Assembly (NCBI GenBank): GCA_033875315.1 | Contig: JANRJG010000008.1 | Location: 1 to 59,022 of the forward strand | From: Candidatus Methylacidiphilales bacterium | GTDB lineage: Bacteria; Verrucomicrobiota; Verrucomicrobiia; Methylacidiphilales; CAZTYG01 | Reading direction: 5' to 3' | Length of the DNA: 59,022 nt | Shown here: one piece after another, positions 16,622 to 25,965 of the stretch | Numbering within the stretch: the first letter of the stretch is position 1 | How the letters are laid out: every line of letters starts with the position of its first letter | Made by a program: the position numbers and the translations under genes | The notes under the pieces: generated by a model | Told to the model about the DNA's origin: nothing | Seen by the model: the letters and a program-made list of their open reading frames with translations, nothing else | The model's database searches: none

Positions 16622-17678
16622 TGTTCCAATCGGTTCTTGGAAGGAGGCGGCGGTTGATGATGTTGGGGATGTTGGCGCTGGTCCAAGTGGAGGCGGCGCT
16701 CTCCATGAAGGTGAGCAGGGCCCGGTCGAGCAGGTCCTCGACCTTGTACCACGGGCGGTTGTTGACGAAAACGATGTCCTTCGGTTCCAGCCGGAAGGCG
16801 GGGGCTTTTCCGCGGAGCATGTCGTCAACGTTGAGGACGAAGGTTTGGGGCTTGTCGAGGCTGCCACGTACCACCAGCACGCGTTCGCGGAAGGCGGTGC
16901 GGGTGAAGCCGCCCCGGTTGGCGATGGCGGTGATGACGGTGGCGTCGTTGGAGAATCCCTGGAATCCGGGGGAAGTGACAGCCCCGAGCACGTAGTAGTC
17001 GTTGGCGATGGAGGAGGCGACGAAGATGTAGTCGCCGGGTTCAAGCTGGGGGTTCTGCTCCAGATTTCCACGCAGGAAAATGTCCTCGAAGCTGACGGGC
17101 AGGCGTTTGCCTTCCCGGATGATGTAGGAGCGGGCGTAATCGGCCAATTCGATGCTGCGGTGTTCGAAGAGGCCGATCTCGATGCCTTCGCTGCGGCCGA
17201 TGGCCTCGATCAAGGTCATGGGGCGGTCGAGGGTGTAGACGCCGGGACGTTTGACTTTGCCAAGGATGGCGTAGCTTTTGCTCTTCAGGGCGACGGGGGT
17301 GATGACAAGTTTGGGTTGGCGGAAGGAACGGGATAGGTTCTGCTCGAGGGAGACGCGCAGTTCATCGATGGTGAGACCGGCAGCGGGGATGTTGACGGCG
17401 TCGAGGTAGGTGATGCGGCCGTCGGGGGTGACGGTGATGTTTTCCCGAGTGAGGGTGGGTTTGCCGTAGAAGTGAACCAGAAGGATGTCCCCGGGGCCCA
17501 GGGTGTATTTGTCCCGCCAGGATGGGGAAGAGGAAGAGGAAGGGGATGGAGATGGAGATTGGGAAAGCGGGGATTCCGCGGGTGGTGGAACCGTTGCCGG
17601 AGCATCGGGAACGTCCTGGGCTGGAATCCATGGCTCCATTGCCAGGAGCAGGAAGAGAAGCAGAATTCCGTGCTTCAT
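16608..17678 (-). CDS. Second polysaccharide export protein (Wza/OPX-like, non-lipidated)
   Basis: 356 residues. The signal peptide is MKHG, then LLLFLLLAMEPWIPAQ, with no lipobox Cys. A Ser/Pro-rich linker follows (about 30-55). YTLGPGDILLVHFYG opens the Poly_export domain, followed by SLBB-like parts at KVKRPGVYTLDRPMTLIEAI and VLGAVTSPGFQGF. The domain order is the same as in the adjacent lipoprotein exporter, so the pair looks like a tandem duplication that diverged. The two may form a mixed channel, or one may be periplasmic. The ATG at 17678 overlaps the stop of the Wzz-like gene (ATGA). Confidence 0.88.
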   Translation of the reverse strand: MKHGILLLFLLLAMEPWIPAQDVPDAPATVPPPAESPLSQSPSPSPSSSSSPSWRDKYTLGPGDILLVHFYGKPTLTRENITVTPDGRITYLDAVNIPAAGLTIDELRVSLEQNLSRSFRQPKLVITPVALKSKSYAILGKVKRPGVYTLDRPMTLIEAIGRSEGIEIGLFEHRSIELADYARSYIIREGKRLPVSFEDIFLRGNLEQNPQLEPGDYIFVASSIANDYYVLGAVTSPGFQGFSNDATVITAIANRGGFTRTAFRERVLVVRGSLDKPQTFVLNVDDMLRGKAPAFRLEPKDIVFVNNRPWYKVEDLLDRALLTFMESAASTWTSANIPNIINRRLLPRTDWNNETP

Positions 17679-19738
17679 GAATGGGTGATGAGCCGGTGTT
17701 TTCCGGGGAACGTTTGCCGAAGGGTGGCGGCGACCGACATCCAAGAAGCCCGTGTGCCTTGGGGGAGAGACAGGCTGGCGAGGAACACAACCGGAGCCAA
17801 CAGGGAGGCGGCGGTCAGCTGGGGTTCCTGGGCCGGTCCGCCGAACCGGACGAGGACCAGAAAGCCCGAGCTGCTCCAGTGCTTCAGGGAACTGGCCACG
17901 GATTGGGCCTGGGAGAGCGGGCAGTCGGCGAGATTCATGGTAAAAAGAGAGACGCCGGGGGGAGGGGTTTCGCCGAGGTTGTTGAGGCGGAAACAGGACT
18001 GGGTGGGTTGGAGGGGACGGGGCGAGAGATCGACCAGAATGGAAGAAGGAAAAAGGCGGGCGGCCCGTCCGGCCAGGTCGACCCAGAGGGCGTCCTCCTC
18101 GGGAAAGGGGAAGGGAGCCCAGCCGCAGATGGGGGACCTTTCGTGGATTCTGGGGACGATCCAGGCGTTCCAGATGGAGTCGTGGCCGTCTGGTTTTGCA
18201 CCGGACGAAAAGGAGGCGAGCGTATCCATGCCGAGGATCAGCTCCAGTTCACGCCTGGTTTCGATCCGGTTGGAAGCGATTTCCAGGAGAAGGACCAGGG
18301 CGAAAGCGAACCCCCCGCAAACGGCGGCGCCAAACAATCCCAAGGCTCCAGTCTTGAAGGTTCTTCCGCGCGTGGAGACCTCGTCCGCGGTGGCCGGGGC
18401 GAGGATGCCGAGATAACCGGGGGAACGTTCCTCGAAGATCTTGGCTTCCTGGAAGCGCCCGGCGATGAGTTCCCGGGCGCTGATGAGGGAGGCCTTCCGA
18501 TCGGCAAGTTTTTGATAGGCCATGGCTTTTTCCGGGATGGCCTGCATTTCCCTGCGTCCGTCCTGGAGCAGCTTCTCCAACTGAGATGACCGGTTGGTGA
18601 GGGATTTCTTTTCGTTCTCCAGTTTGATCAATTCGATGTAAAGGGCGTCGCCGACGCCGGTGCCGGTGAAGGAATCATCGCGACGGTTGGGGTCGGCGTT
18701 CTGTTGGCGGATTTCATCCTCCAATTGGGAGATGGCGGCCCCGGCCTCCAAGACAATCGGATTGGTTTCGGTGTAGGTGCTGCGGAGTTCCTCGTATTGG
18801 GCCCGGAGGGTGCGCAGGCGTTCACCGGCGGGGTTCTGGCTGCGGATGGCGCCGCGGAGGGCGTTGATCTGGGTGTCGAGGCTTTCGAGGGAGATACGGG
18901 CGTTGTGGTATTCGAGTTCGATGCCGCTGAGGGAGCGGAGATAGGACTCGATTTCCTTCTGGGCATCGACCATCCCCTCGCGCTGCACCAATTCGACCAT
19001 CTCCCGGTCGAGGCGGGTGGTTTCCGCGTCCATCGACTCGATTTGCTTTTGGAGGTAGGTACGGATGTCATGGCTTTCGGCGGCTTGGAGGTCGCGGGTG
19101 TAGGCGACCAATTCCTCGGCCCAGGTGTTGGCCAGGGCGGTGGTATCTTCCGGGCTGTCAGTGCCCCAGACCTCGAGAATGAGGAGGTCGGTCTTTTTTT
19201 CTTCGGTCAGGGAGAAGGCATTCCGGATTTGCGCGACCGTCCTGGGTGGATTGGCGCGGGCAGCGACGCGCTGCAGGGCATCGTAGGAAAAAGCGGCGGA
19301 GATGAGGGTGGCGGGTTTGAGGGCGGGCGGGCTGTAGGCCTCACCGAGCCGGGCGGAGCGGAAAACGGAGGTGGCCTGTTTTTTGACCAGGCGGACTTTG
19401 ACGGAGTAGACCGTGACCGTGGTGGCCAGTCCAAAAGCCAGACCGAGGACCAAGCCGAGTCCGGCGGCACCGAGCCACCAAGGGTAGCGACGAAGGGCGC
19501 CGGAGAAGCAGCGGATGGGATCGAGTCCGCGTTGTTTGAGCAAGGTGAGGATGGCAGGTTCCGGTGGGGTGGGAGCAGCGGCTTGAACCGGGCCGGCCGG
19601 TGGCGGGTTTGTGGGCGCGGCAAGGGAGGACGGCGGGAGAGCGGGAGAGCGGGGCGGCTGAACAGCGGGAGCCTGTGGCCGGACAACCGGAACCGGCTTC
19701 CACTGGCTGACATTCATTTCTTCTTCCGAGGGTGCCAT
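17675..19738 (-). CDS. Wzz-like chain-length co-polymerase with degenerate BY-kinase-like tail
   Basis: 687 residues. A Pro/Ala-rich cytoplasmic N-terminus (about 1-75) precedes the first membrane helix (WWLGAAGLGLVLGLAFGLA). A long periplasmic coiled coil follows (about 190-430, including QKQIESMDAETTRLDREMV), then a second helix (GALGLFGAAVCGGFAFALV, about 465-485). The last 180 residues have the strand pattern of bacterial tyrosine kinases: SSILVDLSPRPLQP, GFLVLVRFG and LLAPVVFLASLSL. They lack a Walker A GKT/GKS and a C-terminal Tyr cluster, so kinase activity is unlikely. It is expected to set EPS chain length. The stop overlaps the exporter start (ATGA). Confidence 0.88.
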   Translation of the reverse strand: MAPSEEEMNVSQWKPVPVVRPQAPAVQPPRSPALPPSSLAAPTNPPPAGPVQAAAPTPPEPAILTLLKQRGLDPIRCFSGALRRYPWWLGAAGLGLVLGLAFGLATTVTVYSVKVRLVKKQATSVFRSARLGEAYSPPALKPATLISAAFSYDALQRVAARANPPRTVAQIRNAFSLTEEKKTDLLILEVWGTDSPEDTTALANTWAEELVAYTRDLQAAESHDIRTYLQKQIESMDAETTRLDREMVELVQREGMVDAQKEIESYLRSLSGIELEYHNARISLESLDTQINALRGAIRSQNPAGERLRTLRAQYEELRSTYTETNPIVLEAGAAISQLEDEIRQQNADPNRRDDSFTGTGVGDALYIELIKLENEKKSLTNRSSQLEKLLQDGRREMQAIPEKAMAYQKLADRKASLISARELIAGRFQEAKIFEERSPGYLGILAPATADEVSTRGRTFKTGALGLFGAAVCGGFAFALVLLLEIASNRIETRRELELILGMDTLASFSSGAKPDGHDSIWNAWIVPRIHERSPICGWAPFPFPEEDALWVDLAGRAARLFPSSILVDLSPRPLQPTQSCFRLNNLGETPPPGVSLFTMNLADCPLSQAQSVASSLKHWSSSGFLVLVRFGGPAQEPQLTAASLLAPVVFLASLSLPQGTRASWMSVAATLRQTFPGKHRLITHS

Positions 19739-19746
19739 GATGAATG

Positions 19747-20613
19747 TTAGGTGGGAGACGGAATCAGTGTTGCCGGTGTATTCAATTGGTGGCGACGGAG
19801 GTCGCGGAGCACGGTTTCGATGTCCAAGCCCGAGACATGTCGGCGACCCTGCGCGCGGGCATGTTCCATGGAGAGTTTGGCCAGGCGGTTGAGTTCCCGG
19901 GGAACAGAGCGGCCCGATGCGCCCAAGACACGCACGGCATCCGCATCGAAGACCTCGCCGGTGGGATGTCCGGCCACGCGCAGGCGGTGGGCAAGGTAGG
20001 GTCCGGTATCCTCGGGGGAAAGGCTGCCGAGATGGAAGCGGAGTCCGATCCGCTGGTCGAGGGAGGGCAGGACGGCCACCCGCCTCCTGAGCTCCGGTTG
20101 ACCTATCAAGACAATCGTCAATAAACCACGGCCTTGGTCGTTGAGGTTGGTCAGGCGGTTGATTTGCGACAGGGTTTCATCGTCCATGTCCTGGGCCTCG
20201 TCGAAGAGGAGCAGCAGGTGCCGTTGGTGGAGGCGGTGGAGTTGGTCGAGCATGTCGCGGAAGAGGGCATAGCAATCGTAGAGGTTGGAAGCCCCGGCCG
20301 CCTCACGTTCCAGGCCGAAGGCGACCAGGATGCGCTTGAGGTGGTCTTCCAGCCGGAAGAAGGAGTTCTCGAATTGAATGACGCAGATGCGGTCGGGATC
20401 GGCCTGGGAGGCGAAAAGGTGGCGGGTCATGGTTTTGCCGCAACCGATTTCACCCGTGAGCATGCCCAGGTACATGGTTTCCTCGGCCACCAGGTAACCG
20501 AGCCGGGCAAGGGCCTCGGCGTGGGCACGGCTCTGGAAGTAGAACCGGCTGTCGGTGACCGGTTCGAACGGACGTTCCTGGATCTGCCAATGGGTGAGGA
20601 ACGGGTTCGTCAT
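19747..20613 (-). CDS. ExeA-like AAA ATPase of EPS loci
   Basis: 288 residues. The N-terminus (FLTHWQIQERPFEPVTDSRF) is the usual start of ExeA/GspA-type ATPases and of the ATPase found in exosortase-associated EPS clusters. Walker A is GEIGCGKTMT (about residue 54), Walker B is LLLLFDEAQD (about 135), and a sensor-1-like LLTIVLIGQPEL follows. Substrates and partners are unknown, but the family is regularly encoded beside Wzz/Wza genes. No exosortase is present in this window. The gene starts in an ATGA overlap with the preceding GT4 and ends 8 bases before the Wzz-like gene. Confidence 0.88.
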   Translation of the reverse strand: MTNPFLTHWQIQERPFEPVTDSRFYFQSRAHAEALARLGYLVAEETMYLGMLTGEIGCGKTMTRHLFASQADPDRICVIQFENSFFRLEDHLKRILVAFGLEREAAGASNLYDCYALFRDMLDQLHRLHQRHLLLLFDEAQDMDDETLSQINRLTNLNDQGRGLLTIVLIGQPELRRRVAVLPSLDQRIGLRFHLGSLSPEDTGPYLAHRLRVAGHPTGEVFDADAVRVLGASGRSVPRELNRLAKLSMEHARAQGRRHVSGLDIETVLRDLRRHQLNTPATLIPSPT

Positions 20614-21773
20614 GGGAGCAGGGCTTTTTTATCATGCCGGGCCTGCGCGAGCAAATAGCATTGCAGGGTGTCGCGCGCGTTGGATTCCCAGGTGAACCGG
20701 GCGGCATGGGCGAGACCGGCGTTGACGCGCCGGGCGCGTTCGGCAGGGGGGAGGGCGATGAGATCCTGGATGGATTGGGCGATGTCCCGGGTATCCGTTG
20801 CCCGGAAGCGAAGGGCGTCGGGACCGAGGATTTCGTCGAGCGAGCCCTCGGTGGAGGAGACGACCGGGCAACCGCAGGCCATGGCTTCGAGCGGCGGGAA
20901 GCCGAAGCCTTCGAAGAGCGAGGGAAAAACCAGCGCGGTTGCGCCCGCATACCAGAAGGGCAGATCGGCGCGGTCAACAAAGCCCAGGTGATGGATGCGC
21001 TCGCGGCAGTGGGAGGCGGCCAGGCGGCGGTGGATTTCCTCCGCCCCATGCCAGTCTGCGCCGCCGATGACGAGGTGCAGCCGGGGCTGCGAAGCGGCCA
21101 CGGTTTCGAAGGCTTCAAAAAGGCGGATGTGATTTTTGGCCGGGTGTTCCAAACGGGCGATGTAAATGAGGTAGGGGTCGCCCGAGGGCCAGAGGGTGGC
21201 CAGGCGTTGGCGGAGGAGGGCGGGTTCAGGGGGATGAAATTGGGCGTGATCCAGTCCGTTCCAAATGACGCGGGTGCCGGTGCGCGGCAGATGGCAGAAG
21301 GATTCCAAATCGGCCGCGGTGGCATGGCTCACGGCGGTGAGCACGTCGGCATGTCGGAGAAGGCGGGGCACCACATGACGGCCGTAAGCCATGCGCGCGG
21401 CATCGTATTTGCCCGCAAGCTTGAATGCGGCGAGGTCGTGGACAGTCACGACCGAGGCGCAGGGCGGATGCCAGACGGCGCGTCGGTAACTGGGAATGTG
21501 GAGCACGTCGATTTTTTCCCGGCGCAGGAGCGCACGGAGACCGGTCTGGTGCCAGAAGACATTGCGGAGTGCGGGCCGCAACGATTCGGGGAGTCCGATC
21601 CAACGGAAATGGTCAAGCCAACGGGCGAAAAGCGCACGGTCCTCGTCGAGGCCGATGAGGCAAAGCTCGATATCGGCGGAAATCGAGCGGAAGCCGTCCA
21701 AGAGGCCGAAAACATAGGTGGCGATGCCCGAGCGGCCGCGCTGGATGACACTGGTGGAGAGGGCGACTTTCAT
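20610..21773 (-). CDS. Family 4 glycosyltransferase
   Basis: 387 residues, GT-B fold. The start MKVALSTSVIQRGRSGIATYV is the acceptor-side glycine loop. VVTVHDLAAF and LTAVSHATAADL are typical of GT4 mannosyl- or rhamnosyltransferases. The C-terminal donor site has YIARLEHPAKNH and LVFPSLFEGFGFPPLEAMACGCPVV in two pieces, with the EX7E motif (Glu in EGFG and Glu in LEAM). The start at 21773 overlaps the stop of the WecG-STAS gene, and its stop overlaps the ATPase start (both ATGA). The open frame upstream of 21773 is out of register with the neighbour and is not used. Confidence 0.9.
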   Translation of the reverse strand: MKVALSTSVIQRGRSGIATYVFGLLDGFRSISADIELCLIGLDEDRALFARWLDHFRWIGLPESLRPALRNVFWHQTGLRALLRREKIDVLHIPSYRRAVWHPPCASVVTVHDLAAFKLAGKYDAARMAYGRHVVPRLLRHADVLTAVSHATAADLESFCHLPRTGTRVIWNGLDHAQFHPPEPALLRQRLATLWPSGDPYLIYIARLEHPAKNHIRLFEAFETVAASQPRLHLVIGGADWHGAEEIHRRLAASHCRERIHHLGFVDRADLPFWYAGATALVFPSLFEGFGFPPLEAMACGCPVVSSTEGSLDEILGPDALRFRATDTRDIAQSIQDLIALPPAERARRVNAGLAHAARFTWESNARDTLQCYLLAQARHDKKALLP

Positions 21774-23176
21774 CCGGCGGGCAGATCCAGGACCCGCTCC
21801 AACCGGGCAAGATGGATGACATTGCGGACACTGGCATGAGCGGACGCGATTCGAAAAGCGGCGCCCGGGCGGCGGGAAACCATTTTGAGACAACGCAGGA
21901 GGGCGCCGAGTCCGGTGCTGTCCATGAAGGGGCATTGGGAGAGATCGAGGGAGAGCCCCCGCGCCTCCGGAGCCAGGGCCCATTGTTCGAGGACCCAGCC
22001 GTAGAAGGCTTCGGAGTTCAGAGCCCGGAGTTCTTCCTGCCAGCTGAGTGTGAGGATATTCCCATTTCGAACCGACGATTCAGAAGGGGCGGCCGGCAGT
22101 TCGGCCGGCGAGGAGACGATGGGGAACATGCGGTCGAAGCGCATGGAGCGGAGGAGGTCGCCCGGTTGTCCGGGGGCGAGGACAGCCAGGGTGACCCCCG
22201 TTTCCGTGGCGGCTTTGAAGAGGGAGACCACGCGCCCCATGCCGGTGCTGTCCATGAAGGGCACGCCCGAGAGGTCGAGGACGACACGGCTGCGCCCGTG
22301 GGGAAGCCGGACGGGGAGTTGGCCGGCGGAGACGGCATCGGCGCGCCCGTTCCAGACCAGGCTGGCCCAGCCGTCGGGCCGGGAGGATACGGGAGTGGCC
22401 GGGGCCCGCGGTTTGGGTGAAAGATGGCGGCGTTGGTTGCGGACGTCGTTGGCGAAAAAGAAGAGGTCGAAGAGGTAGCGTCCACCGAGGCGGCGGGGTT
22501 CCTGGGCCATGCGGTAGAGCCATTCGATGCCTAGGGCGCCGGCCCAACCCGGAGCGCGGGAGAACTTGCCCGCCAGGAAATCGAAGGTGGCCCCGATGCC
22601 GATGGAGACGGCCGCCCCGTGTTCCTGGAGGTTCATGCCGATCCACTTTTCCTGTTTGGGACAACCGAAGGCGACCAGGAGGATGTCGGCGCGGGCTTCG
22701 CGGATGCGCCGGTTGATGCCTGCGTGGTCGAATTCATTGAGCGGTTTGTAGGGAGGGGATTCCATGCCGGCGATTTGTAGCCGGGGGTGTTTTTCCAGCA
22801 GGCGGCGGCGGGCTTCGCCCAAGACTTCATCGCTGGCCCCCAGAAAATACAGGCGCCAGCCGAGTTCTTCGGCTTTTTCACAGATTCGGGGCACGAGATC
22901 TGAACCGGGGACGCGTTCGGGCAAGGGGGCATTCATCCAGCGAGAGGCCCAGACCAGCGGGGTGCCGTCACAGAGAACGAGATCGGCGGACAGGAGGAGT
23001 CGCTGGAGCTCGACATCGCGCGAGGCCTGAGCGGCGAAATCGACATTGGCCGTGGCGATGAAACGGGGGGTCCGTTCCCTGACGGCGGCGGCGATCCAGT
23101 CCAGTGTCTGCTCCATCGTTAGGCGGTGGAAGGGGACACCAAGAAGCACCACAGAGGGCTCATCCAAAGAGGCCAC
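21770..23176 (-). CDS. WecG/TagA/CpsF-type glycosyltransferase fused to two STAS domains
   Basis: 468 residues, first gene of the EPS operon. Residues about 8-245 are a complete GT26 enzyme: FIATANVDFAAQ, LVLCDGTPLVWASRW, RVPGSDLV, GCPKQEKWI and IGIGATFDFLAG. Family members add a ManNAc-type sugar to an undecaprenyl-linked acceptor. Two STAS domains follow at about 265-365 and 370-468. Each has the anti-anti-sigma phosphorylation motif: FMDSTGMG with Ser310 and FMDSTGLG with Ser420. In SpoIIAA/RsbV proteins that Ser is phosphorylated by an RsbW-type kinase and dephosphorylated by a PP2C enzyme; both activities are predicted in the protein at 30134-31864. The start is GTG at 23176 with no obvious Shine-Dalgarno. 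Confidence 0.88.
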   Translation of the reverse strand: MASLDEPSVVLLGVPFHRLTMEQTLDWIAAAVRERTPRFIATANVDFAAQASRDVELQRLLLSADLVLCDGTPLVWASRWMNAPLPERVPGSDLVPRICEKAEELGWRLYFLGASDEVLGEARRRLLEKHPRLQIAGMESPPYKPLNEFDHAGINRRIREARADILLVAFGCPKQEKWIGMNLQEHGAAVSIGIGATFDFLAGKFSRAPGWAGALGIEWLYRMAQEPRRLGGRYLFDLFFFANDVRNQRRHLSPKPRAPATPVSSRPDGWASLVWNGRADAVSAGQLPVRLPHGRSRVVLDLSGVPFMDSTGMGRVVSLFKAATETGVTLAVLAPGQPGDLLRSMRFDRMFPIVSSPAELPAAPSESSVRNGNILTLSWQEELRALNSEAFYGWVLEQWALAPEARGLSLDLSQCPFMDSTGLGALLRCLKMVSRRPGAAFRIASAHASVRNVIHLARLERVLDLPAG

Positions 23177-23295
23177 AAGATTTACGGTAGGCCCTTGCTG
23201 GATGGTGACGAGAAAAAAGCGGAAAATTCAAGGACTGGGCCGGGTGGGTGAGGGTTTCGACTTGAGTCGTAATTGGCGGAAGGCAGAATGCTCGC

Positions 23296-25965
23296 GTGGG
23301 CGCAAGCAAACCCGGCGAACTGGGACGACAACAGGGGAGCGGAGCCGTGGCCGGGGCGGGGTCCGAACTATCGCGCCGGAGTACCCGGGCATTGGGGTTC
23401 ATCGTGGTCGTCTCCTTTTTGGAACTGCTCCTGGTTCTGGGGGCGGTCTGGCTATCGCGCCACGATGCGGCACACATCAACATGGGGGGGCGCCAAAGGA
23501 TGCTCTCGCAACGGACTGCTTTTTTTGCCCTGCAACTTTCTTCAGCGCCCGATCCCTCCGCTTATGGGCAATTACTGGGCAAGATCCGTGAAGCCTCGGA
23601 TGAGATGCGTTCGGCCAACGGCCGGTTGAGCGGTGTCAGTCAGGGTATCTGGGGTTCCGGGAGGCTCAAAGAAGTCTACCAGCCCGGGCCGGGTTCGCTT
23701 CACGATCAAGTGGAGAATTACCTTTCCCTGGCCGGCCAGATCGGCTCCTTTCCATATTCCGAACGGGCGGCCGCGCAGCCCTTGATCGAGCAACTCAAGG
23801 CGGAGGCTGCGGGATCGCTGCTGACCCGCCTGGATCAGGCGGTGCTTCTGCACCAGCAAGCGGCGGAAAGTCACTGGAAACAGCTGGTTGGGTTGCAGAT
23901 TGCCCTCTTTTTTCTCAGCCTGCTGGCCATCCTGTCCGCTGGTTGGTTCGGCATCCGCCCGATGACGCGGCAACTGGAAAGAGAAAACCGCGAGTTGTTG
24001 CTGGCGCAGGAAAAGCAGAACGAAGCCGTGCGCCAGGCCGAGGCGGCGAGCATGGCCAAGTCCCTTTTCCTGGCCAACATGAGCCATGAAATCCGGACCC
24101 CGCTCAATGGAATCATAGGCATGGCGGAACTTCTGGCTTCGACCCCACAGGACAGCCAACAGCATGAATTCACCCGTTCGATCCGCAAGAGCGGGGAAAC
24201 CCTCCTGCAGTTGCTCAATGACATCCTGGATTTTTCCAAGATCGAATCCGGGCACATGGATCTGGAACGGATCGAATTCAGTTTGGAGGAAGTGGTGGGG
24301 AACTCGGTGGACCATGTCATCACCCGGGCGGCGGAGAAGGGCGTGGAGATGGGATACAACATCGACCCGGCGGTCCCCCTGAGTCTCATGGGTGATCCGA
24401 CCCGTCTGGGCCAGATCCTCACCAACCTCATCGCCAACGCGGTGAAGTTCACCCAAAAAGGCGAGGTCAGCCTGAAAGTCACCGCGCCAGGGCCCGGATG
24501 GGTTCGCTTCGAGGTGCGTGACAGCGGCATCGGTATTTCCCGCGAGGAACAAGCGCGGTTGTTCAAGACCTTCAGCCAGGTGGACGCATCGACCACCAGG
24601 AAATTTGGCGGCACTGGACTGGGTCTGGCCATCTGCCGGAGATTGTGTGAGCTCATGCAGGGCAAGATCGGGGTGGAAAGCGAATTGGGCCGGGGGAGCA
24701 TGTTCTGGTTTGAGTTGCCCCTGGGGGCGGGTCGTTCGGCCGTGGAGGATCGCACCAAGGTGGTGCATGCCCGCCTCGAGGGCAGGAGGGTGTTCATTCT
24801 TGATGACCAGCAGGTGAACGGAAAGATCCTTGAAATGCACCTGCGCAACTGGGGCATGGAATGCGACATCTTCCTTGAACCGGAGGAAGCGCTTGCCCGG
24901 ATTCGTTCCGGAGTTTCCTACGATCTGGGCTTGGTCGATTACCAGATGCCGGGCATGGACGGGCTGGGTTTCGCGCACCAGGTGCGGAAGATCCTCGACA
25001 AGGACCGCCTTCCGATGATCCTCATTTCCTCGGTGAGTGATCCCGGTTTGATCGCGGACGACCCCGTGCAGCCTTTCCAAGCGGTCGGCCACAAGCCGGT
25101 GCATGCGCCGATCTTGCGCCGGTTGGTGGTCCAGGTGATGGCCGGTTCTAAGCGGCTGCGGCGAATCACCCAGACGGTTTCCCTCAAGCAGGTGAATCTC
25201 GGGCGGGAGTATCCCCTGCGGCTCCTTCTGGCCGAGGACAATCCCACCAACCAGAAGGTTGCGCTCCATCTGCTCAAGCGCCTGGGCTACACCGCGGATC
25301 TGGCCGAAAACGGGCGCATGGCGGTGGAAATGGCGGGACGGGGGGGATACGATCTTATCTTCATGGACGTGCAAATGCCGGAAATGGACGGCCCGGAGGC
25401 CACCGCAGAAATCCGGCGCCTTCCCGGAATCCGCCAGCCGCGCATCGTCGCCTTGACGGCCAATGCCATGAAAGGGGACAGGGAACGCTACCTGGCCGCC
25501 GGGATGGACGATTACCTGAGCAAGCCGGTGCGGTTGGAGGACCTGGAGGAGGCCTTGTTGCGTGCTGTTGTTCCTGCTGATCCGGCTTTGGCGGGGCAAG
25601 GTCGGGAGGAGGCGGCGACCGGGGAGGAACTGGAGGTCGATGTCACGCAGGTCGATTCTTTGGTTGATGGATTGGGACCGCAATTTCCGGTTGTGCTGGG
25701 TGAACTCGAGCGAGCATTTGCCGAACGCATCAGAACCTTCCAATCCCTGGCCGCAACCGGTCAATGGGCGGAGGCTCGGGCGACCGCGATCGAATTGGCC
25801 GGTGAAATCCAACCGTTCGGTCTGCGCCGTTTGGTGGAATTTCTGGAGGCGGTGGGCCGTTTCGAGGAAGCCCCGCCGCCCGCCACGCTGGCGGAATGGG
25901 GCCAGTCGATCGCCCTGCTTTTTGACCGGGGACTTCTGGTTCTGAAAGAACGGGCCCGGCTATGA
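23296..25965 (+). CDS. Hybrid histidine kinase with PilJ-type sensor and two receiver domains
   Basis: 889 residues from a GTG start; a slightly later start is possible. The first membrane helix ([19 protein letters not shown]) is followed by a periplasmic sensor opening [12 protein letters not shown], the motif of PilJ/NarX-type N-terminal domains. A second helix ([16 protein letters not shown]) lies near residue 210. HisKA has His264 in [11 protein letters not shown]; the HATPase has NAVKF, DSGIGI and GGTGLGLAI. Receiver 1 has Asp548 in VDYQMPG and receiver 2 has Asp691 in [10 protein letters not shown]. The C-terminal Hpt-like helices lack the phospho-accepting His. The stop overlaps the start of the next kinase (ATGA), so the two are translationally coupled. 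Confidence 0.9.
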   Translation: MGASKPGELGRQQGSGAVAGAGSELSRRSTRALGFIVVVSFLELLLVLGAVWLSRHDAAHINMGGRQRMLSQRTAFFALQLSSAPDPSAYGQLLGKIREASDEMRSANGRLSGVSQGIWGSGRLKEVYQPGPGSLHDQVENYLSLAGQIGSFPYSERAAAQPLIEQLKAEAAGSLLTRLDQAVLLHQQAAESHWKQLVGLQIALFFLSLLAILSAGWFGIRPMTRQLERENRELLLAQEKQNEAVRQAEAASMAKSLFLANMSHEIRTPLNGIIGMAELLASTPQDSQQHEFTRSIRKSGETLLQLLNDILDFSKIESGHMDLERIEFSLEEVVGNSVDHVITRAAEKGVEMGYNIDPAVPLSLMGDPTRLGQILTNLIANAVKFTQKGEVSLKVTAPGPGWVRFEVRDSGIGISREEQARLFKTFSQVDASTTRKFGGTGLGLAICRRLCELMQGKIGVESELGRGSMFWFELPLGAGRSAVEDRTKVVHARLEGRRVFILDDQQVNGKILEMHLRNWGMECDIFLEPEEALARIRSGVSYDLGLVDYQMPGMDGLGFAHQVRKILDKDRLPMILISSVSDPGLIADDPVQPFQAVGHKPVHAPILRRLVVQVMAGSKRLRRITQTVSLKQVNLGREYPLRLLLAEDNPTNQKVALHLLKRLGYTADLAENGRMAVEMAGRGGYDLIFMDVQMPEMDGPEATAEIRRLPGIRQPRIVALTANAMKGDRERYLAAGMDDYLSKPVRLEDLEEALLRAVVPADPALAGQGREEAATGEELEVDVTQVDSLVDGLGPQFPVVLGELERAFAERIRTFQSLAATGQWAEARATAIELAGEIQPFGLRRLVEFLEAVGRFEEAPPPATLAEWGQSIALLFDRGLLVLKERARL

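Noticed and set aside
19747-20613. Possible type II secretion (GspA/ExeA) function for the ATPase
   Set aside because: No secretion genes are nearby. The tight coupling to Wzz-like and GT genes favours an EPS role.
23572-25812. Minus-strand open frame (746 codons) opposite the first hybrid kinase
   Set aside because: The plus strand carries a complete multi-domain kinase. The antisense product has no recognisable domain.
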